Position numbers and translations under genes: made by a program. From Haloprofundus halobius (GTDB taxonomy: Archaea > Halobacteriota > Halobacteria > Halobacteriales > Haloferacaceae), in assembly GCF_020097835.1 (NCBI RefSeq), contig NZ_CP083666.1, positions 1,922,001-1,986,000 of the forward strand: a stretch of DNA of 64,000 nucleotides, in the 5' to 3' direction. How positions within the stretch are numbered: the stretch's first letter is position 1; every line of letters begins with the position of its first letter. Of the stretch, positions 17,268 to 25,012 are shown piece by piece. The notes beneath the pieces were generated by a model that did no database searches, had not been told where the DNA came from, and saw nothing but the letters and a program-made list of their open reading frames with translations.

Positions 17268-17981
17268 GTGCCCGAGTTCGTCGTCGGCGACCGCGCCGTC
17301 TTCTTCCCGGCGAGCGAGGCGCTCGTCGTCGCCGACCCCCACGTCGGCCGCGACGAAGCCTCCGAAGTGGCGTTCCCGCTCGGCGAACGTGCGGACCTCC
17401 GCGACCGACTCGTCGCGCTGCTCGACCGGTTCTCGCCTGCCAAAGTCGTCTTCGCGGGCGACGTCCTCCACTCGTTCTCGCGCGCGTCGGCGGCGACGGC
17501 CGAGAGTCTCGGTGACCTCGTCGACGCCTGCCGCGAGCGGGGTGTTCGACCCATTCTCGTCGTCGGAAACCACGACACGATGCTCGCGTCGGTGTGGGAT
17601 GGACCGCTGTACGACGAGTATCGGCTCGGCGGAAGACAGGGTGGGGAGTGCGACGAGACGCTCGTCTGCCACGGCCACGAGGAGCCCGACGGCGACGCCG
17701 ACTGCTACGTCGTCGGCCACGACCATCCGACCATCTCCATCGAGGGCCAGCGCCGACCCTGCTTCCTCTACGGTCCCGGGAGCTACCGCGGCGGCGACGT
17801 GCTGATGCTGCCCGCGTTCAGCCGCCTCGCGCCGGGCGTCGAGATAAACCGGATGCGGACCTCCGACTTCCAGTCGCCGCTCGTCACCGACGCCGACGCG
17901 CTTCGACCGGTCGTCTTCGACGAGTCGAGCGGGGAAACGCTGTGGTTCCCGCCGCTCGGGACGTTCCGGCGATTGCTGTGA
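17268..17981 (+). CDS. Calcineurin-like metallophosphoesterase
   Basis: 237 residues from a GTG at 17268 (reads VPEFVVGDRAVFF). Two-metal motifs are in the right order: ADPHVG (DxH), AGDVLHS (GDxxH), VVGNHD (GNHD), CHGHEEPD and VVGHDHP (GHxH). This archaeal family is typically cytosolic, acting on phosphodiesters or phosphomonoesters; it is often annotated as a DNA-ligase-associated or YfcE-like phosphoesterase. The GTG was chosen because the only upstream in-frame starts overlap the divergent regulator's coding region. Confidence 0.9.
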   Translation: MPEFVVGDRAVFFPASEALVVADPHVGRDEASEVAFPLGERADLRDRLVALLDRFSPAKVVFAGDVLHSFSRASAATAESLGDLVDACRERGVRPILVVGNHDTMLASVWDGPLYDEYRLGGRQGGECDETLVCHGHEEPDGDADCYVVGHDHPTISIEGQRRPCFLYGPGSYRGGDVLMLPAFSRLAPGVEINRMRTSDFQSPLVTDADALRPVVFDESSGETLWFPPLGTFRRLL

Positions 17982-18076
17982 GTCGAACCCTTCCCCGAAG
18001 GAGAACGTCGATCCGAACGGGAACGTCGCTCCGCACAGAGCGAACTTGTTTACGACCTTGCGTTGGGCACTCGCCC

Positions 18077-19135
18077 ATGGCACGAGTGTTCAAATCTCCG
18101 GCCAGCTACGTACAGGGAGCGGGCGTCGCCGAACAGCTCGGCGAGCACACTACGGAGTTCGGCGAGTCGGCGCTGCTGCTCGCCGACGAGATCGTCCTCG
18201 ACATCGTCGAGGAGACGGTCCAGTCGAGCCTCGACGAGGCCGGTGTCGAGCTATCGACCGTCACGTTCGGGGGCGAAGCCTCCGAGACGGAGATAAACCG
18301 CGTCACCGAGGAAGCCGAGGAGCAGGAAGTCGACTTCGTCGTCGGCGCGGGCGGCGGGAAGACGCTCGACACCGCGAAAGCCGTCAAGGAGGAGGCGAAC
18401 GTTCCTGTCGTCTCGATGCCGACCGTCGCGTCGACCGACGCACCGACGAGCAGCCTCTCGGTTATCTACAGCGAACACGGCGAGTTCGAGCGATACCGGT
18501 TCTACTCGTCGCACCCCGAACTCGTGCTCGTGGACACGGAACTCGTCGCGGCGGCCCCGCCGCGCTTTTTCGTCTCCGGCGTGGGCGACGCGCTCGCGAC
18601 GTGGTTCGAGGCCGACGCGACCTCCCGCTCCGCGGGGACGACCATCTTCGGTGAGCGACCGACACGCAGCGGCCACGCCCTCGCGGAACTCTGCTACGAG
18701 ACGCTCCGCGAGCACGCGCTCTCGGCGGTGCAGGCCGTCGAGCGCGACGCAGTCACCGAGAGCGTCGAAGCCGTCACGGAGGCGAACACGCTCCTGAGCG
18801 GGCTGGGGTTCGAGAGCGGCGGCCTCGCGGCGGCACACTCGGTACACAACGGGCTGACGCAGTTAGAGGCGACCCACGACGCGACGAACGGCGAGAAGGT
18901 GAACGTCGGGACGCTGACGCAACTCGTCCTGGAAGGGAAACCGGACGCGTTCGTCCAGGATGTCGTCGAGTTCTCGGCGGCGGTCGGCCTCCCGGTGACG
19001 CTCGCGGACATCGGCCTCGAGGACCCGAGTCGCGACGACCTCGACCGCGTGGCCGAGGCCGCCTGCGTCGAGGACGAGACCATCCACAACGATCCGTTCC
19101 CGGTCGACCCGCGATGGTCCGCGACGCGTTGCTGA
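18077..19135 (+). CDS. gldA: Glycerol dehydrogenase, 3' end shifted out of frame
   Basis: A 352-residue NAD-dependent iron/zinc-type alcohol dehydrogenase. It has the nucleotide motif VGAGGGKTLDTAK, the SMPTVASTDAPTSSLSVIY segment and metal-ligand histidines in HSVHNGLTQLEATHDATNGEK. It oxidises glycerol to dihydroxyacetone. The frame ends abnormally with DPRWSATRC. In the next frame, from base 19114, 19 codons (MVRDALLTADALGEQVREE, stop at 19171-19173) restore the expected GldA ending after ETIHNDPFPV. One missing base near 19110-19113 (CCGCGATG in place of CCGGCGATG) explains this. It could be a real mutation, a recoding site or a sequencing error. A TATA-like GTTTACGA lies about 27 bp before ATG 18077. 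Confidence 0.93.
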   Translation: MARVFKSPASYVQGAGVAEQLGEHTTEFGESALLLADEIVLDIVEETVQSSLDEAGVELSTVTFGGEASETEINRVTEEAEEQEVDFVVGAGGGKTLDTAKAVKEEANVPVVSMPTVASTDAPTSSLSVIYSEHGEFERYRFYSSHPELVLVDTELVAAAPPRFFVSGVGDALATWFEADATSRSAGTTIFGERPTRSGHALAELCYETLREHALSAVQAVERDAVTESVEAVTEANTLLSGLGFESGGLAAAHSVHNGLTQLEATHDATNGEKVNVGTLTQLVLEGKPDAFVQDVVEFSAAVGLPVTLADIGLEDPSRDDLDRVAEAACVEDETIHNDPFPVDPRWSATRC

Positions 19136-19186
19136 CCGCGGACGCGCTGGGTGAACAAGTGAGAGAGGAGTAGAAAATCGAGCGCG

Positions 19187-20029
19187 TCAGTCCGCGCTCT
19201 CCGCCTCGCGCGCACGCTGACGTTGTCGGGACTCGTGCAGTTGCGCGCAGACGCCGCCCTGTCCGCGCATGTTCACCGACGCCAGGCGACCGCGGCGGCG
19301 GACGAGTTCGAACTCGTCGACCGAAATCGGCTCTCCCTCCGGCGTGCGGAACACCGGGCCCGACTCGAAATCAACGCCGACCGACTCGGCCTTCTCGACG
19401 TAGTCGACCAGCGAGTCGCGCGGGATACAGAGCCGTATCGCGCCGTCGGCGACCGAGACGACCGCCCGTTGGCTGCCGGGACCGTCGGGGTCGAACGTCA
19501 CGTCCGCGGTCGAGAGCGTGACGAGCTGCGCCGGCGTCGCACCGGCGTCGAGCAGCGCGTCGAGCGCGCGGTGCTGGCGGACGATTCGCGCCTTCCCGTC
19601 GAGCTCCCGTCTGACCGCGTCGAGGTCACCGTCGGCGTCGTCGAACGCCTCGGCGAAGGGTTGTCCCTCGTTGACGCCCTCGGTGAGTTCGGTCTCGTGG
19701 ACGTGGTCTTCGAGGACGACGCGGGCGCGGGCGACGCCGGGGAGCGACTCGACCGCCGCGCGCGCGTCGACCATCATGAGCCACGCGAACGCGGGCGAGC
19801 ACCACGCCGTCGGCAGCGAGAGGTTGACGGTCACCGATCTCCCGCAGCGGCCACTATCGGCGGCGTCGCTGTCGCCGTCGCCGAGGTCGATTTCGGTGAT
19901 GTAGTCGAGTTCGACGATGGAGCGGTCGAGTTCCGGGTCGGTCACGCCGTCGAGCGCGTTCAGGACCGCGGCGCGGCGCGGCGTGACCGCGCTCGGAGCG
20001 GACTCGCTCGGCAGACGTTCGCCCGACAT
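19187..20029 (-). CDS. MIP18/DUF59-type iron-sulfur (metallocofactor) assembly protein of monooxygenase-accessory type
   Basis: A 280-residue protein from ATG 20029. The N-terminal DUF59 domain (about 18-120) has VTDPELDRSIVELDYI and LPTAWCSPAFAWLMM with the conserved cysteine. The C-terminal half has ATPAQLVTLSTADV and ends near GGVCAQLH. From memory this long form, with WC-P-FA and the terminal C, is the version that accompanies amidohydrolase and alcohol dehydrogenase genes beside bacterial propane/acetone monooxygenases, where it may help assemble the diiron enzyme. The start overlaps the amidohydrolase stop by one base, so they form one operon. Confidence 0.85.
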   Translation of the reverse strand: MSGERLPSESAPSAVTPRRAAVLNALDGVTDPELDRSIVELDYITEIDLGDGDSDAADSGRCGRSVTVNLSLPTAWCSPAFAWLMMVDARAAVESLPGVARARVVLEDHVHETELTEGVNEGQPFAEAFDDADGDLDAVRRELDGKARIVRQHRALDALLDAGATPAQLVTLSTADVTFDPDGPGSQRAVVSVADGAIRLCIPRDSLVDYVEKAESVGVDFESGPVFRTPEGEPISVDEFELVRRRGRLASVNMRGQGGVCAQLHESRQRQRAREAESAD

Positions 20030-21084
20030 CAGTCTGCGGCCGCGTCGGCGGCGTAGTCGTCGCCGAGCCCGAACTGCTCGGAGATGGCGTCCGACTCGAA
20101 CTGTTTCTTCTTCTCCTCGATGTCGATGTCGTAGAGGCGAGCGGCGTTCTCGCCCATCACCTTCTTCAGCACGTCGGTCGTGAGTTCGACGCCGTACTCG
20201 TCGCGCTGCTCGGGCGTGAGTTCGGCCTCCATCACGAGTTCGACGAGCCAGTCGGGGTTCCACAGCGCGTAGTCGCTACCGAACAGCAGTCGGTCCTCGC
20301 CGAGCCAGTACAGCAGTTCGCCCATTATCTCGCCGAACTTTCGGGGTCGGTTCTGCACCATCGGCGCGGCGACGGCGAGACCGCCGTAGACGTTCGGTTC
20401 CTGCGCACCGATCCAGCAGAAGTCGTCGAGACGCGGGAGACCGACGTGCTCGACGACGAAGTTCAGTTCGGGAAAGGAAGTCGCCGCGTCGTCGACGTCG
20501 GCCACGTCAAAGGCGTCGCGGTTCAGCGGCCGAATCGTCGGTCCCTTGTGCGGGTGGACGTTCTCGATTCCGAGTTCGCTGCACTTCTCGAGGAACTCGA
20601 ACGTCTCCTCGTCGTCGAGTCGCCACCCCTTCGAGTCGCCCTTCCACTCCGCGGTGTAGAGCTTCACGCCGTCGACGTCGTACTCCTCCTTCTGGCGCTC
20701 TAACTCCCGCTTGCCCGCCTCGCCGTCGCGCGGGTCAAATCGTCCGTTGACGATGAATCGCTCGGGGTACTGTTCGACGAGTTCGGCGTTGTCGTCGACG
20801 GTGTTGAACCCCTCCTCGTAGAACTCGTGGAGGTGCGTCGGCTGGAAGATGGCCATGTCGACCGCGCCGTTGCCGAACAGGTCCTCGACCATCCGCTCTG
20901 CGCTGTACTTCCGGTACTCGTCGAGCGTCCACTGCCGGTCCTCCGGCGTAAAGCCCGTGTGGTAGTCGTAGAAACAGCGGATGAACTGCTCGCCGCCGTC
21001 GTTCTTGACGTTCTCCTCGCTCGCGTCCCAGTGGTGGACGTGCGCGTCGATGACGAACACGTCCTCACCGCGTTGTCGGTACAT
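20029..21084 (-). CDS. Amidohydrolase family (amidohydrolase 2) metal-dependent hydrolase
   Basis: About 351 residues from ATG 21084; a GTG at 21105 would add seven residues, but a TATA-like ATAATGTA around 21112-21119 fits the ATG. The TIM-barrel features include HxH in DAHVHHWD, the lysine-containing strand VDGVKLYTAEWKG, His in IENVHPHKGPTI, FVVEHVGLPRLDDFCW, and the final Asp in FGSDYALWNPDW. The family resembles the amidohydrolase encoded with soluble diiron monooxygenases of the propane/acetone type, where it is needed for productive expression or turnover. Its substrate is unknown. Co-transcribed with the DUF59 gene and divergent from the alcohol dehydrogenase. Confidence 0.88.
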   Translation of the reverse strand: MYRQRGEDVFVIDAHVHHWDASEENVKNDGGEQFIRCFYDYHTGFTPEDRQWTLDEYRKYSAERMVEDLFGNGAVDMAIFQPTHLHEFYEEGFNTVDDNAELVEQYPERFIVNGRFDPRDGEAGKRELERQKEEYDVDGVKLYTAEWKGDSKGWRLDDEETFEFLEKCSELGIENVHPHKGPTIRPLNRDAFDVADVDDAATSFPELNFVVEHVGLPRLDDFCWIGAQEPNVYGGLAVAAPMVQNRPRKFGEIMGELLYWLGEDRLLFGSDYALWNPDWLVELVMEAELTPEQRDEYGVELTTDVLKKVMGENAARLYDIDIEEKKKQFESDAISEQFGLGDDYAADAAAD

Positions 21085-21224
21085 GACGGACGGCTGTTCG
21101 GACACAAACTACATTATCTTTCGTTATGTTATCGGCGAGGAAAACACTATCGTAGAAGTGAGTTTCGTCCAGTTCTGTAAGTCCGAGAACAGTTTTACTT
21201 CTCCGAGTGACAGTAGTTACCACG
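21085..21224. promoter_or_regulatory. Divergent promoter region between amidohydrolase and alcohol dehydrogenase
   Basis: This AT-rich stretch in a GC-rich genome carries two outward promoters: ATAATGTA (minus strand, around 21112-21119) for the amidohydrolase operon and TTTTACTT (21193-21200) for the dehydrogenase at 21225. Shared control of the three genes is plausible. The core around 21118-21140 (TTATCTTTCGTTATGTTATCG) is rich in TTAT/ATAA and may hold an operator. Confidence 0.5.
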
Positions 21225-22262
21225 ATGCAAGCCGCGAGATTACACGAGTACACCGACGACATGGAGCACGCGCTGTCGATAGACGAAGTGGACCGACCGG
21301 AGCCGGGCCACGGTGAGGTTGTCGTCGAAGTCGAAGGCGCGGGATGGTGTCAGACTGACAATCATATAATCGAAGGAATGTGGACCGACTACGTCGACCA
21401 GGAGCTCCCGATGACGCTCGGCCACGAGAACGCCGGCACCGTCGTCGAAGTCGGCGACGGCGTCGAGACAGTCTCGGAGGGCGAGTCGGTCATCTGCCAC
21501 CCGGTGATGACCTGCGGGGTCTGTCGCGCCTGTCGGATGGGCGAGGACATGTACTGCGAGAACCTCACGTTCCCGGGACTCACGGCCGACGGCGGGTTCG
21601 CCGAGTATCTGCTCACCTCCCAGCGGTCGGTGATTCCGCTCCCCGAGGGGACCGACACCACCGACATCGCTCCGCACGCCGACGCCGGTATCACGGCGTA
21701 CCACGCCGCGAAGAAGGCCGTCCGCGAACTGAACCCCGGCGACCACGCCGTCGTCATCGGCGTCGGCGGCCTCGGCCACATCGGTCTACAGTGTCTGAAC
21801 GCGATGAGCGCCGCGAACATCGTCGCCGTCGACCTGAAGGACGAGGCGTTGGACCTCGCGACTGACCTCGGCGCGCACGAGACGGTGAACCCGACGAACG
21901 TCGACGTCGCCGACGCGATCGACGACATGACCGACGGCGCGGGCGCGCGGCAGGTGCTCGACTTCGTCGGGGCCGACCAGACGACCGGACTCGCGCCGGA
22001 CATCGTCTCAGCGGGCGGCGACCACCACATCATCGGCTACGGCGGCCACATCCACGAACCGTCGCAGGCGTTGGTCAACGGCGAGTTCAGCTTCATCGGC
22101 AACATCGTCGGCAAGTACACCGAACTCCAGGAACTCGTCTCGCTCGTGGACCGCGGCGACGTGGAGCTCCACACGTCCCGTTACGACCTCGACGACGTGA
22201 ACACCGTCGCCGAAAAGCTCGAGCACGGCGAAATCGAAGGTAGAGCCGTCATCACGCCGTAA
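21225..22262 (+). CDS. adh: Zinc-dependent NAD(P)-linked alcohol dehydrogenase (MDR)
   Basis: A 345-residue medium-chain dehydrogenase from ATG 21225 (MQAARLHEYTDD); an in-frame GTG at 21207 is less likely because the TATA box TTTTACTT lies 28 bp before the ATG. Catalytic zinc ligands are in GWCQTDNH and GHENAG. The structural zinc site is CGVCRACRMGEDMYC. The NAD-binding motif is IGVGGLGHIG. The stretch FIGNIVGKYTELQELV and the surrounding pattern resemble the secondary-alcohol dehydrogenase paired with propane/acetone monooxygenases. It faces the amidohydrolase/DUF59 operon across a shared promoter region, supporting a common pathway of alcohol or ketone metabolism. Confidence 0.94.
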   Translation: MQAARLHEYTDDMEHALSIDEVDRPEPGHGEVVVEVEGAGWCQTDNHIIEGMWTDYVDQELPMTLGHENAGTVVEVGDGVETVSEGESVICHPVMTCGVCRACRMGEDMYCENLTFPGLTADGGFAEYLLTSQRSVIPLPEGTDTTDIAPHADAGITAYHAAKKAVRELNPGDHAVVIGVGGLGHIGLQCLNAMSAANIVAVDLKDEALDLATDLGAHETVNPTNVDVADAIDDMTDGAGARQVLDFVGADQTTGLAPDIVSAGGDHHIIGYGGHIHEPSQALVNGEFSFIGNIVGKYTELQELVSLVDRGDVELHTSRYDLDDVNTVAEKLEHGEIEGRAVITP

Positions 22263-22292
22263 GCGCCCGTCGCCACGTTCTACTTCGAGGCG

Positions 22293-23579
22293 CTACTGCA
22301 GGTCCTCGACGACCGCCCGCGCCGCCTTCCGCCCGCTCTCCATCGCGCCCTGAATCGACGACCACTCGGTATACTCGCCCGCGAGGTACACCCATCCCTC
22401 GGGAGCGTCGGCCTCCGGCAACGTCTCGTGAATTCCCGGCGGTTGGACGAACTGCGCGAACGGGACGCGCGTCGTCTTCAGCAGTCGGAGGCCGTCGAAC
22501 GTCCGGTCCGGGTACCACGCGGTCAGTTCCTCGCGCGTCCGCTCGAACAGCGTCTCCTCGTCGGCATTTTGTGCATTTTCCCCGAGGAACGTCGCGTTGA
22601 GGAAGACGGTGTTCTTCGGCGCGTACTCGGGGGCGATCTCCGAGAGCGGGACGACGGTGTTCGGCGTCGCGTCGCCCGCGTTGAGTAGCAGTTTTCTGTC
22701 GGTACCGAGCGACGCGCCGCCGCGAATCGCGTAGTACTGGGTGACGCAGCCGGTTCCCTCCGTGGGTATCGACTCAACGCCGGTGAGCTCTCGCGCCGTC
22801 TTCGGGTCGGTCGCGACGACGACGGCCTCGGAGTCGATTTCCTCGCCGTCGACGGTGAGCGTCGCGCTCTCGTCCTCGTCGGCCCCCTCGACAGCCTCGG
22901 CCCGTTCGCCGAGTCGAATCTCTGCGCCCGCCTCGCGCGCGTTCGCCGCCAACTGCTCTGGGATGGCCTGCATCCCCGCTGCGGGGACGCCGATTTTCCC
23001 CCGCGAGAGCGCCCGGAACGTGTACTCGAAGACGGATTTGGCGGTGCCGAGCGAACGGTCGAGCGTGATACCGCCGTAGAACGGCGCGACGAAGTTCTCG
23101 ACGTAGTCGTCGGAGAACCCCCAGTTTTCGAGGTACGCGCGAATCGACGGTTCCTCACCGGTGAAGAACTCCGACTCGCGCCGACTGGCGACGTGCTGCC
23201 GGAGCGCGAGCGTTCGCGCCTTGTCCCAGAACGTCACCTCGTCGGTGCGCAGCGACTCCGACAGGGAACCGGGGTCCCGAAGCGGGTCCGACAGCACAGA
23301 GCGCTTGCCGGGACGTGCGATGACCGCGCCGGGCGAGAACGGCCGCAGGTTCAACGCGTCGAGGTCGAGTTCACGCTGAACCGCGGGGTAGGCGGTGAAG
23401 AGCACCTGAAACCCGCGGTCGAACGTGTACCCGTCCTCGTGTTCGGTCCGGACGCGGCCGCCGACTTCCTCGCGCTCTTCGTACACCGTGACGTCGAACC
23501 CCGAGTCGGCGAGGTGGCGGGCGGCGACGAGGCCCGCGAGACCCGCGCCGACCACGGAGACGGCTGTATCGTCTGGCAT
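22293..23579 (-). CDS. FAD/NAD(P)-dependent amine-oxidase-like oxidoreductase
   Basis: 428 residues from ATG 23579 (MPDDTAVSVVGAG). The dinucleotide fold starts with GAGLAGLVAARHLADSG, followed by EEREEVGGRVRTEHEDGYTFDRGFQV, the signature of the protoporphyrinogen-oxidase/phytoene-desaturase/amine-oxidase superfamily. The C-terminal FAD-binding strand is GWVYLAGEYTEWSSIQGAMESGRKAA. The flavin acts on an isoprenoid, porphyrin or amine substrate that cannot be assigned here. It is convergent with the alcohol dehydrogenase (30 bp apart) and divergent from the threonine-synthase-like gene. Confidence 0.9.
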   Translation of the reverse strand: MPDDTAVSVVGAGLAGLVAARHLADSGFDVTVYEEREEVGGRVRTEHEDGYTFDRGFQVLFTAYPAVQRELDLDALNLRPFSPGAVIARPGKRSVLSDPLRDPGSLSESLRTDEVTFWDKARTLALRQHVASRRESEFFTGEEPSIRAYLENWGFSDDYVENFVAPFYGGITLDRSLGTAKSVFEYTFRALSRGKIGVPAAGMQAIPEQLAANAREAGAEIRLGERAEAVEGADEDESATLTVDGEEIDSEAVVVATDPKTARELTGVESIPTEGTGCVTQYYAIRGGASLGTDRKLLLNAGDATPNTVVPLSEIAPEYAPKNTVFLNATFLGENAQNADEETLFERTREELTAWYPDRTFDGLRLLKTTRVPFAQFVQPPGIHETLPEADAPEGWVYLAGEYTEWSSIQGAMESGRKAARAVVEDLQ

Positions 23580-23699
23580 ACGTGTTCGTTGGGACGCGCG
23601 ATACAAAGCATCACCTGACACGTGGGTCGGCGGCCGCGGGTTGGTCCCCGGACCTCCGCCAACGGGAAGCGATTAGTCACTTCCCTCGCAACGGCCGGT

Positions 23700-24893
23700 A
23701 TGCAGACCAGCGAGACGTTCTCGGGATTGGCGTGTGTCGACTGTGGGACGGTCTACGACGCGGACCTTCCCGGCCGGTGCCCCGACTGCGGCGGTTCGCT
23801 CGACGCGCAGTACGACTACGACGCCGTTGCCGCCGACTGGGAGCCGTTTGCGGGGGAGGCATCGGGAATGTGGGCGTTCGAGGCACTCCTTCCGTTCGCG
23901 GCGACTGACGCCGTCAGCGCCGCCGAGGGGGAGACGCCGCTCGTCGACGCACCGCGACTCGCCGAGGAACTCGGCGTCGGCCGCGTCGCCGTCAAGGACG
24001 AGGGACGCAACCCGACCGGGACGTTTCTCGACCGGGGGATGAGCCTCGCGCTGACCGCCGCCAGCCAGCACGCCGAGAGCGACGATATCGAGCCGCTGGC
24101 GCTCGCGACGCCGGGCAACGCCGGACAGTCGGCGGCGGCGTACGCCGGACGCGCCGACCTGCGGTCGTACTCGTTCGTCCCCTCGCGGTCGGCGTTCTCG
24201 AACAAGGCGATGATAAACGTCCACGGCGGGGAGATGCGCGTCGTCGGTGGGCGCTACCCGCAAGCCCAAGACGCCGTCGACGACCAACTCGCGACCGACT
24301 ACTACTCGCTGCAGGAGTTCACGACGCCGTACCGCCACGAGGGCGCGAAAACGCTCGCCTTCGAGGTGGTCGCGGACCTCGACGGACGGACTCCGGACGC
24401 CGTGGTCGTCCCGGCGTCGACGGGCGAACTCGTCGTCGGCCTGGAAAAGGGGTTCCGTGAACTGTTCGAGGTCGGACTCGCCGACGACGTCCCGCCGCTG
24501 TACGCCGTCCAACCCGAGAGCTGCGCACCGATAGTCGCCGCCGTCGAACGCGGCGACGACACCATCGAACCGTGGGCGATCCCCGACACCATCGTCGGCG
24601 AACTCGAAGTGCCGGACCCCGAAGGTGGCGAACTCGCACTCGCCGCGCTTCGCAAGAGCGACGGCGACGCGCTCGCCGTCTCCGACGACGACGTTCTCGC
24701 ATCCGCTGTGGCGGCGGCGCAGCACGAGGCGATCGAGGTAGGGGTAGCGGGCGGGGCGGCCCCTGCGGGCGCGTGGAGTCTCGCCGAGGAGGAGCGGTTC
24801 GACGACGATGATACCGTCGTCCTCGTCAACACCGAGTCGGGACTGAAGACGCCCGACGTGCTCCGCAGTCACTTGATGGGGCAGGGAATCTAA
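23700..24893 (+). CDS. Threonine synthase-like PLP-fold protein lacking the PLP lysine
   Basis: A 397-residue protein from ATG 23700. An N-terminal zinc ribbon (C12, C15, C27, C30) precedes a tryptophan-synthase-beta/threonine-synthase fold. The substrate and phosphate loops are recognisable: KDEGRNPTGTF, ATPGNAGQSAAAYAGRA, VPASTGELVVGLEKG. At the position where threonine synthases have NPTGSFKDRG, this protein reads NPTGTFLDRG, so Leu110 replaces the Schiff-base lysine. A conventional beta-replacement reaction is therefore unlikely; a regulatory, binding or altered catalytic role is inferred. A TATA-like GATTAGTC lies about 26 bp upstream. Confidence 0.87.
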   Translation: MQTSETFSGLACVDCGTVYDADLPGRCPDCGGSLDAQYDYDAVAADWEPFAGEASGMWAFEALLPFAATDAVSAAEGETPLVDAPRLAEELGVGRVAVKDEGRNPTGTFLDRGMSLALTAASQHAESDDIEPLALATPGNAGQSAAAYAGRADLRSYSFVPSRSAFSNKAMINVHGGEMRVVGGRYPQAQDAVDDQLATDYYSLQEFTTPYRHEGAKTLAFEVVADLDGRTPDAVVVPASTGELVVGLEKGFRELFEVGLADDVPPLYAVQPESCAPIVAAVERGDDTIEPWAIPDTIVGELEVPDPEGGELALAALRKSDGDALAVSDDDVLASAVAAAQHEAIEVGVAGGAAPAGAWSLAEEERFDDDDTVVLVNTESGLKTPDVLRSHLMGQGI

Positions 24894-25012
24894 GTCGGGC
24901 CACGGTACGACCACCGACCGGAGCACCGACAGCCTCCCACGCGCTTATCCCGCCGACCCTCGTATCTCTCTCCGTCTCAGTCCGTCGAAGTCGACCGCAG
25001 GTGACCGACATC

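Noticed and set aside
21207-21224. GTG start for the alcohol dehydrogenase at 21207.
   Set aside because: The TATA box TTTTACTT is only about 10 bp from this codon but 28 bp from ATG 21225, the usual spacing for leaderless messages.
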